From: Bryobacteraceae bacterium
GTDB taxonomy: Bacteria > Acidobacteriota > Terriglobia > Bryobacterales > Bryobacteraceae
Reading direction: 5' to 3'
NCBI GenBank assembly: GCA_041394945.1
Contig: JAWKHH010000001.1
Span: 434,001-498,000 of the forward strand
Length of the DNA: 64,000 nucleotides
The notes beneath the pieces are model-generated. The model worked only from the letters and a program-made list of their open reading frames with translations. It ran no database searches and had not been told where the DNA came from. The translations under genes and the position numbers were made by a program. Position 1 is the stretch's first letter; each line of letters starts with the position of its first letter. Positions 1-12,072 of the stretch are shown one piece after another.

Positions 1-370
1 CCACGTAGACATCCTTTCCGGCGTTCACCGCGAGAATCGCCGCCGGCGCATGCCAATGGTCCGGCGTCGCGATCACCACGGCATCGATCTCCTTGTCGTC
101 GAAGACGCGCCGCATATCGTGGGTCTCGCCCGGCTTCGCGATCCCCATCTTCAACGCCACCGCCTGCGCCTTTTCGAGCGACGCTTTGTCGGCGTCGCAC
201 AACGTCTTCACCGCGGCCCCGTTGATGGCCCCGTAGCTTTGCAGCAAGGCGCGCCCACGCCCGCCCGCCCCCACGATGCCCACGTTCACGCGATCGCTCG
301 CCGCCACCGCACGCCGGCGCGCTATCGTACCGCCCAACGAGGCGCTCAAGAAAAAGTACCTGCGATTCAT
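1..370 (-). CDS. Gfo/Idh/MocA-family oxidoreductase, N-terminal part (runs off the window)
   Basis: Only the first 123 codons are inside the window. The start at 370 begins MNRRYFFLSASLGGTIARRR, a Tat-like leader that suggests export. A Rossmann nucleotide-binding fold follows, with the glycine motif VGIVGAGGRGRALL. Next comes the family's conserved segment around DAVVIATPDHWHAPAA, which precedes the catalytic domain. The family consists of NAD(P)-dependent sugar or polyol dehydrogenases; the Tat-exported bacterial subgroup is usually uncharacterised. GGAAAG lies just upstream of the ATG. The substrate cannot be inferred because the C-terminal domain is missing. Confidence 0.85.
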   Translation of the reverse strand, partial: MNRRYFFLSASLGGTIARRRAVAASDRVNVGIVGAGGRGRALLQSYGAINGAAVKTLCDADKASLEKAQAVALKMGIAKPGETHDMRRVFDDKEIDAVVIATPDHWHAPAAILAVNAGKDVYV

Positions 371-439
371 TCGTTTCTTTCCGTTCAGGTAGTAATTCTA
401 CGCCTGCGGCGCGCCCGGGTGGCGCTGTATCCTGAACCG

Positions 440-1441
440 ATGCCGTTGAATCGCCGAGTGCTGTTCTCTGCCCTCGCGGCCGGCGGCGCCGCGGCATGGT
501 CGGTCGCCACGGCCCCGCCCCACCACGCGCTCACCATCGCCGCCATGGCGCCGGGCAGTTCCTGGTACGTATTCGCCGCCACGCTGGCGCGCCTGCTCGA
601 ACCGCAACTGCCCGGGCAATCGATGGAGATCTTCGCGCGCGGCGGCGGCATCGGGAACCCTACGCTCGTCGAACGCGGCAAGGCAACCGTCGCCCTCGGT
701 CAGGTGGCCGTGGCCGTTTGGGCCTGGGAAGGGCTCTCCATCGCGTTTCACGGAGTGCGCCACCGGCGTATCCGCGCGCTCGTCGGCGGACTCAACTCGG
801 TCTGGATGACCGCGGCGGCGCGAACCACCTATCTGCGCCAAACCGGCCTCGCCACACTCGCCCAGGTGCTGCGCTCCAAGCCCGGCCCGCGGATCATCAT
901 GAAACCGCCCGGCAGCACCGTGCCCGTCGTCGCCGACATGATCTTCGAGCATTACGGACTCACCCGCGCCTCCATCGCCGCCAACGGCGGAAGCATCATC
1001 CAGGTGGCCGTGAACCAGATTCCCGAAATGCTCGCCGACAACCGCGCCGACCTCTACATCGAGTCCGCCGTCAAAGGCCACCCCGCGCTCACCGAAGCCG
1101 CCACCACCTCCGAGATCCGCTTCCTCGATTTCGACGACGCCCTCCTCGCCGGCCTGGCGCGCCGCGGCTTGAAACCCAGTCCCCTGCCCGCGTGGTTCAA
1201 AGGTCAGACCAAACCCACGGCGGCGGCCGACTGCGGCGCCGTCCTCCTCGCCCGCGACGATCTCGCCGAAGACCTCGCCTACCTCATCGTGAAAACGATC
1301 TGCGAAAAGCGCGACGTGATGGTCCGCGCGCACAAGGCCTGGGCCGATTTCCACCCTCCGTCGAGCTGCCGGCGCGAAGCCACCGGCATTCCGCTTCACC
1401 CGGGCGCGGAACGCTACTTCCGGGAGCGAGGATGGATCTAG
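440..1441 (+). CDS. TAXI-family TRAP transporter solute-binding protein
   Basis: A 333-residue periplasmic solute receptor. The ATG at 440 gives an N-terminal hydrophobic leader (LFSALAAGGAAAW); the open frame extends further upstream but without a leader. The mature part contains the TAXI-type segments MAPGSSWYVFAATLARLL, GGGIGNPTLVERGKATVALG and, later, KPPGSTVPVVADMIFEHYG. Proteins of this family bind small organic anions and hand them to a TRAP permease. The gene overlaps the following permease gene by 10 bases, so the two are almost certainly co-translated. The ligand is unknown. Confidence 0.85.
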   Translation: MPLNRRVLFSALAAGGAAAWSVATAPPHHALTIAAMAPGSSWYVFAATLARLLEPQLPGQSMEIFARGGGIGNPTLVERGKATVALGQVAVAVWAWEGLSIAFHGVRHRRIRALVGGLNSVWMTAAARTTYLRQTGLATLAQVLRSKPGPRIIMKPPGSTVPVVADMIFEHYGLTRASIAANGGSIIQVAVNQIPEMLADNRADLYIESAVKGHPALTEAATTSEIRFLDFDDALLAGLARRGLKPSPLPAWFKGQTKPTAAADCGAVLLARDDLAEDLAYLIVKTICEKRDVMVRAHKAWADFHPPSSCRREATGIPLHPGAERYFRERGWI

Positions 1442-3285
1442 ACGACGGCACGGACGCAGCGCCTCCCCATCGCGCCGGCGCGGTAGTCGCCGCGCTCGCC
1501 GTACTCTGGAGCGCATTCCAGTTCGCGATCATCGCCTGGCCGCAACCGCCGCTGGTGGCCCGTCCCATCCACGTCGCGCTCGCGTTGGCGGTTCTGTTCC
1601 TGACCGCCCGAGGACCGCGAACCTGGGACGCGCTCCTGGCTGCGGCGTCGGCCGCGGTCGCCTTCTATTACCTCGTAAGCGCCCAGCGGCTTGCCGAACG
1701 AATCGAGGCCGTCGACCCGGTCCTCAACCTCGACATCGCCGCCGGCCTGCTCCTCTTGCTCCTGCTCTTCGAAGGCGTCCGCCGCTCTGCCGGCTGGTCC
1801 CTGCTCGCGCTGCTCCTGTTCGCGCTCCTCTACAATTTCGCCGGCCGCTGGTTCCCCGGCTGGTCGCGCTTCAGCGGCTTCGGTCTCGAAGACACCGTCG
1901 AAATCATGACGATGACCACCAACGGCGTGCTCGGCGTCACCACGGAGACCTCCGTCCAGTTCGTCTTCTACTTCGTGGCGTTCGGCGCCGCCTACGCGGC
2001 CATCGGCGGCGGAAGGCTGTTCATCGATATCGGCCTCAAGGCGGCCGGAGAGCAGCAAGGCGGCGCGGCCAAAGCGGCAGTGATCTCGAGCAGCCTCATG
2101 GGAACCATCAGCGGCAGCGCCGTCGCCAACGTCGTTTCGGTGGGCGTGTTCACCATTCCATTGATGCGCCGCGCCGGATACTCCGCCGTTCAGGCCGCGG
2201 CCATTGAAGCGCTCGCCTCCACCGGCGGACAACTGATGCCGCCCGTGATGGGCGTGGCCGCGTTCGTGATGGCGGAGATGCTCCAAGTCGACTACGGACG
2301 CATCGCGATGGCCGCGATCATTCCGGCGGCGGCGTTCTACTTCGCGCTGTTCGCAATTGTCGATCTCGGCGCCCGCCGCGGCGGCATCGGCACGCTCCAC
2401 CCCGCCCGCGCGCGGCCTTCCGCCCCCATCGCCCCGCGGCTCTACCTGCTCCTGCCGCCGCTGCTGCTCGTGGCGCTGCTCGCGTCCGGCAGATCGGCGA
2501 CGCTCTCCGTCGTCGCTGCCATCGCCGCCTGTGTGATCACGGCATACCTCCGCCGCGAAAGCTGGCAGAAGCTCGCCGACTGGCTCGGCGTGATCGAAGA
2601 GACGGCGCGCCAGGCAGCGCAAGTCGCCGTCCCCATCGCCGCCATCGGCATCCTCATCGCCGTCGCCGTCCAATCGAATCTCGCCCTGCGCTTCTCTTCC
2701 CGCCTCATCGCGGGCGGCGGCGGCATCCACGGCGCGCTCCTTCTGACCATCCTCGGCTGCATCGTGATGGGCATGGGCCTGCCCACCGTCGCCGCCTACA
2801 TCATCGGCGCGATACTGTTCGTTCCCACTCTCATCCAACTCGGCCTGGCGCCCCTCGGCGCGCACTTCTTTGTCATGTACTACTGCGTCCTCTCGATGAT
2901 CACGCCGCCCGTGGCCCTGGCGTCCTTTGCCGCCGCCGGCCTCGCCAAGGCTGGCGTCATGCAAACCGGCTGGCACGCCTTCCGGCTCAGCCTCGTTTTG
3001 TTCCTCATCGCGTTCGCATTCGCCTTCGATCCGCTCCTGCTGGGCCAAGGCCCGCCCTGGAACGTACTGGCCGCATTCGCAGGACTCCTCGCCGGTACCG
3101 GCGCCTGGGCCGTCGCCCTCACCGGCTACTTCGCGGGCGGACTCACCTGGTTGGGCCGTGTGCTGTTCGGCGCCGCCGCCGTGGCCAGCATCCTGTTCCC
3201 CACTTTGTCGTTGGGTTGGGGAGCCGCCGTCGCCGCGGCTGTGTTGCTCGCCGCGTGGCATTGGGCGCAATCGAAACGCGCGTAG
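1432..3285 (+). CDS. TRAP transporter permease, fused DctQ-DctM type
   Basis: A 617-residue polytopic membrane protein. The start at 1432 (MDLDDGTDAAPPHRAG) lies inside the end of the TAXI gene, and the open frame further upstream is a shadow of that gene. About four N-terminal membrane segments (small-subunit part) are followed by the large DctM-like part. That part carries the signature GTISGSAVANVVSVGVFTIP and the segment ALASTGGQLMPPVMGVAAFV. Fused 4+12 TM permeases normally pair with TAXI receptors, as here. The complex should drive Na+- or H+-coupled uptake of an organic acid across the inner membrane. Confidence 0.88.
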   Translation: MDLDDGTDAAPPHRAGAVVAALAVLWSAFQFAIIAWPQPPLVARPIHVALALAVLFLTARGPRTWDALLAAASAAVAFYYLVSAQRLAERIEAVDPVLNLDIAAGLLLLLLLFEGVRRSAGWSLLALLLFALLYNFAGRWFPGWSRFSGFGLEDTVEIMTMTTNGVLGVTTETSVQFVFYFVAFGAAYAAIGGGRLFIDIGLKAAGEQQGGAAKAAVISSSLMGTISGSAVANVVSVGVFTIPLMRRAGYSAVQAAAIEALASTGGQLMPPVMGVAAFVMAEMLQVDYGRIAMAAIIPAAAFYFALFAIVDLGARRGGIGTLHPARARPSAPIAPRLYLLLPPLLLVALLASGRSATLSVVAAIAACVITAYLRRESWQKLADWLGVIEETARQAAQVAVPIAAIGILIAVAVQSNLALRFSSRLIAGGGGIHGALLLTILGCIVMGMGLPTVAAYIIGAILFVPTLIQLGLAPLGAHFFVMYYCVLSMITPPVALASFAAAGLAKAGVMQTGWHAFRLSLVLFLIAFAFAFDPLLLGQGPPWNVLAAFAGLLAGTGAWAVALTGYFAGGLTWLGRVLFGAAAVASILFPTLSLGWGAAVAAAVLLAAWHWAQSKRA

Positions 3286-3324
3286 GCCGCCAAACGCCCG
3301 TGAAACCGCGGGGTTCGCCGTCGG

Positions 3325-5961
<2,637 letters not shown>

Positions 5962-6078
5962 CGCGCCTGTTCCAGGATCTCTATGTGCTGCATAGGCGAA
6001 CTTTTCGCCATCATAACAAGGCTTCATTCGCTCGGGCGGCACACCGGCTTGCCCGCGCAGTATCCTGAAGAATCAGGG

Positions 6079-7272
6079 ATGAAAATAAAAACCTATGGCG
6101 GGGTAGCCGCTTTCGCGGCGGCTTTGATCGTTTCCACTTCCTGCCAGAAGCAGGCTTCGCAATCGGCGAGCGCGGCCGCGAGTCCCCCTGCCGCGCCCGT
6201 TCGCGTGGCTGTCTCCGAAATGGCATCGGTGCCGTTCGAGATCGCCACCGTCGGCAACGTCGAAGCCTCCACCACCATCTCGGTCAAAGCGCTCGTCAGC
6301 GGCACTCTCATGAAGGTCCACATCGCCGACGGCCGGATGGTAAAGGTTGGCGACCCTCTGTTCGACATCTGGGACAAGCCCTACCTCGAAGCCATCCGGC
6401 GACTGGAAGCCAACATCGCCCGCGACAAGGCCCTGCTCAAGCAGAACGAAGCCACCCTCGCCAGCGCCGAAGCTCAGGACGCGCACTACGGCAAACAGGC
6501 GGACCGCTACACCAAACTCGCTGACCAGGGCATCTTCTCCCGCGAGCTCGCCGACCAGGCCGCCGTCGAGGCGCGCGCCCGCAAGACCGCCGTTCGAGCC
6601 CAGAACGCCGGCCTCGACAGCTTGAAGGCGGCCCTGTTGGCCGACGAAGCGGCGCTCGCCAACGCACGGCTCGATCTCTCCTATTGCTACTTGAAATCGC
6701 CTGTCAACGGCCGCGCCGGCGCCGTGAAGATGAAGGCCGGCAACCTCGTCAAGGCGAACGATCAGGAGCTGCTCGTCATCCACCAGATCCAACCCGTTTA
6801 TGTCTCCTTCGCCGTGCCCGAAGAGCACCTCGCCCAGGTGCGCCGCCGGGTTGCGGCCGGACTCGGCGTTCACGCCATCGTGCCCGGCGACGATCGCGGT
6901 CCCGTCACCGGCCGGCTCGACTTCATCGATAACCAGGTCGACGCCGCCACCGGAACCATTCGCCTCCGCGGCACATTCGCCAACGCCGACGCCCGATTGT
7001 GGCCGGGCCAGTTCGTCGACGTGAAGCTCCGCCTCGAAGATCGCCCGTCCACCGTCACCGTCCCCGCCGCCGCCATTCAAACCGGACAGCAGGGCTACTA
7101 CGTTTACGTCGTCAGGCCCGATAGCACCGTCGACCTGCGTGTGGTCAAGCCGGGTCCGCGCATGGCCGGCCGCGCGTCGATCGTCGAAGGGCTCAATGCG
7201 GGCGAAACGGTCGTCACCGAAGGCCAGTTGCGCCTCGCGCCCGGAATGAAAGTGAAGGCGAACCAGGGATGA
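6079..7272 (+). CDS. RND efflux periplasmic adaptor (HlyD/MFP), lipoprotein
   Basis: A 397-residue membrane fusion protein. The ATG at 6079 gives the lipoprotein signal ALIVSTSC, with the lipobox cysteine at residue 22. It has the usual order for AcrA/MdtA-like adaptors. A lipoyl half-motif (GTLMKVHIADGRMVKVGDPL) comes first, then an alpha-helical hairpin rich in Ala/Glu/Lys, then the second lipoyl half (DLSYCYLKSPVNGRAGAVK), then beta-barrel and membrane-proximal domains. It bridges the inner-membrane pump and an outer-membrane channel. It overlaps the pump gene by four bases (ATGA). No TolC-like channel is in the window. Confidence 0.92.
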   Translation: MKIKTYGGVAAFAAALIVSTSCQKQASQSASAAASPPAAPVRVAVSEMASVPFEIATVGNVEASTTISVKALVSGTLMKVHIADGRMVKVGDPLFDIWDKPYLEAIRRLEANIARDKALLKQNEATLASAEAQDAHYGKQADRYTKLADQGIFSRELADQAAVEARARKTAVRAQNAGLDSLKAALLADEAALANARLDLSYCYLKSPVNGRAGAVKMKAGNLVKANDQELLVIHQIQPVYVSFAVPEEHLAQVRRRVAAGLGVHAIVPGDDRGPVTGRLDFIDNQVDAATGTIRLRGTFANADARLWPGQFVDVKLRLEDRPSTVTVPAAAIQTGQQGYYVYVVRPDSTVDLRVVKPGPRMAGRASIVEGLNAGETVVTEGQLRLAPGMKVKANQG

Positions 7273-10200
7273 CCCACGAAACCGGCGGCATCACTGCGGT
7301 TTTCATCCGGCGCGCCGTCGCCACCACGCTCGTGATGGTGGCCATCCTTCTCTTCGGCCTCGTCGCCTACCGCACCCTGCCGGTATCGGATCTTCCCAAC
7401 GTCGACTTCCCCACGCTCGTCATCACCGCGTCGCTGCCCGGCGCGAATCCGGAGACGATGGCCGCCGCCGTCGCCACGCCCCTCGAACGCCAGTTCTCCA
7501 CCATCGAAGGGCTCGATTCGATGACGTCCATCTCCGCGCTCGGGGCGACGACCGTCACACTCCAGTTCGCACTCACCCGCACGCTCGACGGCGCGGCGCA
7601 AGACGTTCAGGCCGCCATCACGCAGGCCGGGCCCTTCCTGCCGCCGGGCATGCCCACCCCGCCCACGTTCCGCAAGGTCAACCCGGCCGATCAGCCCATC
7701 TTCTTCCTCGCGTTGAAGTCACCCACCATGCCGCTCTACCGGCTGCATGAGTACGCGGACACGATGATGGCGCAGCGGCTCTCCATGGTCTCCGGCGTGG
7801 CGCAGGTGCAGATTCTCGGGTCCCAGAAATACGCCGTGCGCGTCCAGGTGAATCCGAAAAAGCTCGCCGCGCGCGGCATCGGCATCGACGAAGTGGAGCA
7901 AGCCATCCGCCGCCACAACGTGAACCTGCCGGTGGGCACCATGTACGGGGACGACCGCATGGTGACCCTGCAGGCGAGCGGCCAGCTCACCAACGCCGAA
8001 GCCTACAAGCCTCTGATCGTCGCCTACCGGAATGAAACGCCGGTGCGGCTTTCCGAAATCGCCACCGTTTCCGACTCCGTCGAAGACGACAAAGCCGCCG
8101 CCTGGTACAACACCCGCACAACCAGCGATCGCTCCGTCACGCTGAGCATCATGCGCCAACCCGGCACCAATACGGTGGAGGTGGCCGACAACGTCCGCGA
8201 AGTGCTCGAGCAGTTCCGCAAGCAATTCCCACCCTCGGTGGCGCTCGAAGTCCTGTTTGACCGTTCGGCCACCATCCGCGAATCGTTCCACGATGTTCAG
8301 TTCACTATGTACCTCACCTTCGGGCTCGTGGTGATGGTGATCTTCCTGTTCCTGCGGAACCTCTCGGCCACTGTCATCCCGTCGCTCGCGCTGCCGCTCT
8401 CGGTTATCGGCACCTTCTCCGTGATGTATCTCTGCGACTACTCGCTCGACAACTTGTCCATGATGGCGCTCATCCTCGCCATCGGGTTCGTCGTCGACGA
8501 CGCCATCGTCGTGCTCGAAAACGTCGTTCGGCACGTCGAAGACGGAGAACCGCCGATGCAGGCGGCGCTGCGCGGCGCGAGCGAAGTCAGCTTCACCATC
8601 ATTTCGATGACCGTCTCGCTCGCCGCGGTCTTCATCCCGCTCCTGTTCATGGGCGGCATCCTGGGGCGCCTCTTCCGCGAGTTCGCCGTCACCATCGTCG
8701 TCGCCATCCTCGTCTCCGGCTTCGTCTCAGTCACACTCACCCCGATGCTCTCGGCGCGATTCCTCCGCCCGCACAAACAGCACGGTTGGCTGTTCCGGAA
8801 GACGGAAGCCGTCTTTGATTGGATGCTTCGCATCTACGAAGTCACGCTCCGCTTCACGCTTCGCCATCGGCCGGCATTCGTGCTGTTCAGCGTGGTCATC
8901 CTCGTTGCCACCGTCTGGTTGTTCCGCCAGATCCCAAAGGGATTCCTGCCGTCGGAGGACAACGGGCAGATATTCACCACCACCGAGGCCGCGCAGGGAA
9001 CCTCCCACCTCGATCTCCTCCGCGATCAGGAAAAGCTCATCCACATCGCCCAGAAGAATCCCAACGTCGAAGCCTTCTTCGCCGGCGTCGGCGGCGGCAG
9101 CTCCGCCGTCGCCAACAACGGACCCAACTTCGGCCGCATGTTCTTCCACCTCAAGCACCGCACCGAACGCGACGTGAACGTCGATGAAGTCATCGCGCAG
9201 CTTCGCCCGGAACTCAACAGCCTGCCCACTATGCGCGCGTTTCTCCAGAACCCCCCGGCTGTACGCATCGGCGGTTCCCTCACCAAGAGCCTGTACCAAT
9301 ACACCCTCATGGGCACGGATACGGACGAGCTGTATAATTCCGCGCAGGAAATGGAAGCCCGCATGGCCACCATCCCCGGCCTGCTCGACGTCACCAGCGA
9401 CCTCCAGATCAAGTCGCCGCAGATGAATATCGCCATCCAACGCGACCGTGCCGATTCCCTCCACGTCACGCCCGAGCAAATCGAAGGCGCGCTCTACAGC
9501 GCCTATGGACCGCGTTGGGTCTCGACGATCTACGCCCCCGACAACCAGTACCGCGTCCTGCTCGAAGTCGAACGCGAGTTCCAGGCGGACCCCTCGCTCC
9601 TCTCGGCCCTCTACATCCGCTCCGGAACCGGAGCGCTGGTCCCTCTCGACACCGTGGCCCGGCTTGAGCCCAAGGCCGGTCCGCAAACCATCAACCACTA
9701 CGGTCAATTGCCGGCCGTGACCCTGTCGTTCAACCTGGCGCCCGGCGTCTCGCTCGGCGACGCCGTCGAGCGCATTCGCGAAGCCGCCCACGGCGTGCTT
9801 CCGGCCACGATCACCACCACCTTCCAGGGAACGGCCCAGGCGTTCGAGCAATCCACGCAATCGCTGTTCATCCTGCTCGGAGTGGCGATCCTCGTGGTCT
9901 ACATCGTGCTCGGCATTTTGTACGAGAGCTTCCTGCACCCCTTGACGATTCTCTCCGGCCTCCCCTCGGCTGGCTTCGGCGCGCTGCTCATCCTCTATCT
10001 CTTCAAGCTCGACCTCAACATCTACTCCTTCGTCGGCCTCATCCTCCTCGTCGGCATCGTAAAGAAGAACGCCATCATGCAAATCGATTTCGCGCTCGAT
10101 GCGGAGCGGAATCGCGGCATGAGCCCCGCCGACGCCATCTTCAACGGCTGCATCGTTCGCTTCCGGCCGATCATGATGACCACGATGTGCGCCCTCTTCG

Positions 10201-10403
10201 GAGCCCTGCCCATCGCGATGGGCTACGGCGCCGGGGGCGACGCACGGCGTCCGCTCGGCCTTTGCGTGGCCGGCGGCCTGCTGTTTTCGCAGTTGGTGAC
10301 CCTGTATCTCACGCCGGTGATCTACACCTACATGGCTAGGCTCGGCACGGTTGGCCGAACGCAATCGGCACAGCCCTCCTACGGGCCCGTCGCCGCCGAC
10401 TAA
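7269..10403 (+). CDS. RND multidrug-type efflux transporter, MdtB/MdtC-like
   Basis: A 1044-residue HAE1-type pump of normal length. It has a first TM helix after ITAVFIRRAVATTLVMVA, the large periplasmic porter loop (LPNVDFPTLVITASLPGANP), the TM4 motif IGFVVDDAIVVLENVVRH with the proton-relay Asp pair, and the TM10 motif VGIVKKNAIMQIDFAL with its lysine. The second porter loop begins after FRQIPKGFLPSEDNGQ. Sequence character is closest to MdtB/MdtC/MuxB pumps of E. coli and Pseudomonas (family knowledge). It is translationally coupled to the adaptor through ATGA. The substrate is unknown. Confidence 0.93.
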   Translation: MTHETGGITAVFIRRAVATTLVMVAILLFGLVAYRTLPVSDLPNVDFPTLVITASLPGANPETMAAAVATPLERQFSTIEGLDSMTSISALGATTVTLQFALTRTLDGAAQDVQAAITQAGPFLPPGMPTPPTFRKVNPADQPIFFLALKSPTMPLYRLHEYADTMMAQRLSMVSGVAQVQILGSQKYAVRVQVNPKKLAARGIGIDEVEQAIRRHNVNLPVGTMYGDDRMVTLQASGQLTNAEAYKPLIVAYRNETPVRLSEIATVSDSVEDDKAAAWYNTRTTSDRSVTLSIMRQPGTNTVEVADNVREVLEQFRKQFPPSVALEVLFDRSATIRESFHDVQFTMYLTFGLVVMVIFLFLRNLSATVIPSLALPLSVIGTFSVMYLCDYSLDNLSMMALILAIGFVVDDAIVVLENVVRHVEDGEPPMQAALRGASEVSFTIISMTVSLAAVFIPLLFMGGILGRLFREFAVTIVVAILVSGFVSVTLTPMLSARFLRPHKQHGWLFRKTEAVFDWMLRIYEVTLRFTLRHRPAFVLFSVVILVATVWLFRQIPKGFLPSEDNGQIFTTTEAAQGTSHLDLLRDQEKLIHIAQKNPNVEAFFAGVGGGSSAVANNGPNFGRMFFHLKHRTERDVNVDEVIAQLRPELNSLPTMRAFLQNPPAVRIGGSLTKSLYQYTLMGTDTDELYNSAQEMEARMATIPGLLDVTSDLQIKSPQMNIAIQRDRADSLHVTPEQIEGALYSAYGPRWVSTIYAPDNQYRVLLEVEREFQADPSLLSALYIRSGTGALVPLDTVARLEPKAGPQTINHYGQLPAVTLSFNLAPGVSLGDAVERIREAAHGVLPATITTTFQGTAQAFEQSTQSLFILLGVAILVVYIVLGILYESFLHPLTILSGLPSAGFGALLILYLFKLDLNIYSFVGLILLVGIVKKNAIMQIDFALDAERNRGMSPADAIFNGCIVRFRPIMMTTMCALFGALPIAMGYGAGGDARRPLGLCVAGGLLFSQLVTLYLTPVIYTYMARLGTVGRTQSAQPSYGPVAAD

Positions 10404-10470
10404 CCGCGCCCCGACATCCGATTCCCGCGCGCCCGAGACACCACCATTTCCAACCCGTTCTAGGGCGCAA

Positions 10471-11916
10471 TCATCCCCCGTAGAGCGCCTTTGCCTGATC
10501 CTCCAGTTTCCGGCCAAGCCGCACGCGCGCGGAGACAGCGGCGGGGTCCGTCGAGTGGATTAGGTTGCTCGCCTCCGCCGGGTCCCTCGCCAGATCGTAC
10601 AGTTCGTCGCGATTCCGGTTTCGAAGGTCGCGAACCAGCTTCCATTCCCGCGTGCGCCACGAACGCAGATCGGCCTGCGCGTTGTGGCGCTGGTTGTATT
10701 CGCAGTAGAGTTCGTTGTCCCATCGTACACGGCGGCGCATCAGTAGAGGCGTCATGTCCCGGCCTCGAATCACGCCCGATGGAAGAGGCCCGCCGGCCAG
10801 CGAAAGCAGCGTCGGGAACCAGTCGAGGTTGGTTACCGTTTCCCCGATTCGCGTCCCGGCCCGGACGCCGGCAGGGTACCGCACGATCGCCGGCGCCCGC
10901 AGCGAGTTGTCGAAAAGGTTCGGCCGTTCTCCCCGATTGTTCTTCAAGATGTAGCGGCCGTTGCCCTTGTGCCAGATGCCGTTGTGGCCCATGTTCATGC
11001 CGTTGTCCGCTGTGAATACGACCACCGTGTCGCGCGCCGCACCCAGTTCGTCGAGACACGCGAGCACCCTCCCGACGTTGCGGTCGAGACACGCCACACT
11101 CGCCAGATACTCGCGCATCATCCGCTTCACCTCCGGCGTATCCAGCCCATCGAAGTTCGGATTTGGGATCGCCGGATCCAGTTCGCGGAACCGCGCCCAG
11201 TCCCCATCGGGAATCGGAAGCCACGTCCGCGCCGCGCCTGCCCCGGGTGCGTTCGAAGCGTGCGGCTCCCGATAGTGGCAGCACAACAGGAACGGCTCGC
11301 CGCGGCGCCGGCGCATGAACTCCACCGCGTGGTCCGTGAAGATGTCCGGCGTCGACCCGCGGAACTGGCGAACCCTCCCGTCCACCTCGAGCTCTGGATC
11401 CATCGGGCCGGAACCGCCGCCCACGAACCCCGCGAAATACTCAAACCCGTACCGCGTGGGGTGGAACTCCGGCTTGTAGCCGAGGTGCCATTTTCCCACC
11501 AGACCCGTACGGTACCCGGCCGCCCGCAGCGCCGCCGGCCACACCGGAAAATCATGGCTCAGCCCGCGATCGGCGTCTTCCGTAGGACTCAAATAGTCTT
11601 CGATTCCCGTCTCGAGCGAATACCGGCTCGTCATCAGGCTCGCTCGCGCCGGGCTGCAGACCGGCGTCGTCACGAAGCTGTTCGTAAAGTACGCTCCGTC
11701 GCGGCACAGCCGATCCAGATGCGGTGTGTGCGACTCCCGGTTCCCGGAGTGCCCCAGCGTCCATGCGGCCTGATCATCGGAGTACAGGAACACAATGTTG
11801 GGCTTCTTCACCCCGGCGGGCGCGCCACGCGAACTCCGCGCCGCGGCCGATGCGGCGGTGGCCAGCAGCGCGCGGCGGGTGAACGTCGTCACCACCTTAT
11901 CTTGCATCCATTGCAT
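10471..11916 (-). CDS. Sulfatase (type I, formylglycine-dependent), exported
   Basis: A 481-residue arylsulfatase-like enzyme. I chose the ATG at 11916, which has AAGAAG five bases upstream, over the in-frame GTG at 11937. The leader TFTRRALLATAASAAA is Tat-like. Metal-binding Asp residues sit at 47-48 (LYSDDQ). The cysteine converted to formylglycine is C87 in CSPARASLMTSRY, so maturation needs a formylglycine-generating enzyme. Later conserved parts are VVVFTADNGMNMGHNG and YDLARDPAEASNL. It probably desulfates a polysaccharide or other sulfate ester in the periplasm. It is divergent from an Oar-like receptor, so the two may share a promoter region. Confidence 0.9.
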   Translation of the reverse strand: MQWMQDKVVTTFTRRALLATAASAAARSSRGAPAGVKKPNIVFLYSDDQAAWTLGHSGNRESHTPHLDRLCRDGAYFTNSFVTTPVCSPARASLMTSRYSLETGIEDYLSPTEDADRGLSHDFPVWPAALRAAGYRTGLVGKWHLGYKPEFHPTRYGFEYFAGFVGGGSGPMDPELEVDGRVRQFRGSTPDIFTDHAVEFMRRRRGEPFLLCCHYREPHASNAPGAGAARTWLPIPDGDWARFRELDPAIPNPNFDGLDTPEVKRMMREYLASVACLDRNVGRVLACLDELGAARDTVVVFTADNGMNMGHNGIWHKGNGRYILKNNRGERPNLFDNSLRAPAIVRYPAGVRAGTRIGETVTNLDWFPTLLSLAGGPLPSGVIRGRDMTPLLMRRRVRWDNELYCEYNQRHNAQADLRSWRTREWKLVRDLRNRNRDELYDLARDPAEASNLIHSTDPAAVSARVRLGRKLEDQAKALYGG

Positions 11917-12072
11917 TAACACTTCTTTATTGCACACTAACTTTTAATTCATCATAAATCTTCACCAAGCTGCTGCTTCATATGATATTCTCATCCCAAT
12001 CCATGAACGTGCGCTAGGGTTGGCGACTATGCGCCCGCCTGAAGCCAAGTCGAGACTTTGGGGGTTCACTCA

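Noticed and set aside
1438..3270. A 610-codon minus-strand open frame opposite the TRAP permease
   Set aside because: Composition typical of antisense frames in high-GC genes; the plus-strand permease has family motifs and overlaps its partner gene normally.
8727..10517. A 596-codon minus-strand open frame opposite the RND pump
   Set aside because: Antisense shadow of a pump with intact functional motifs.
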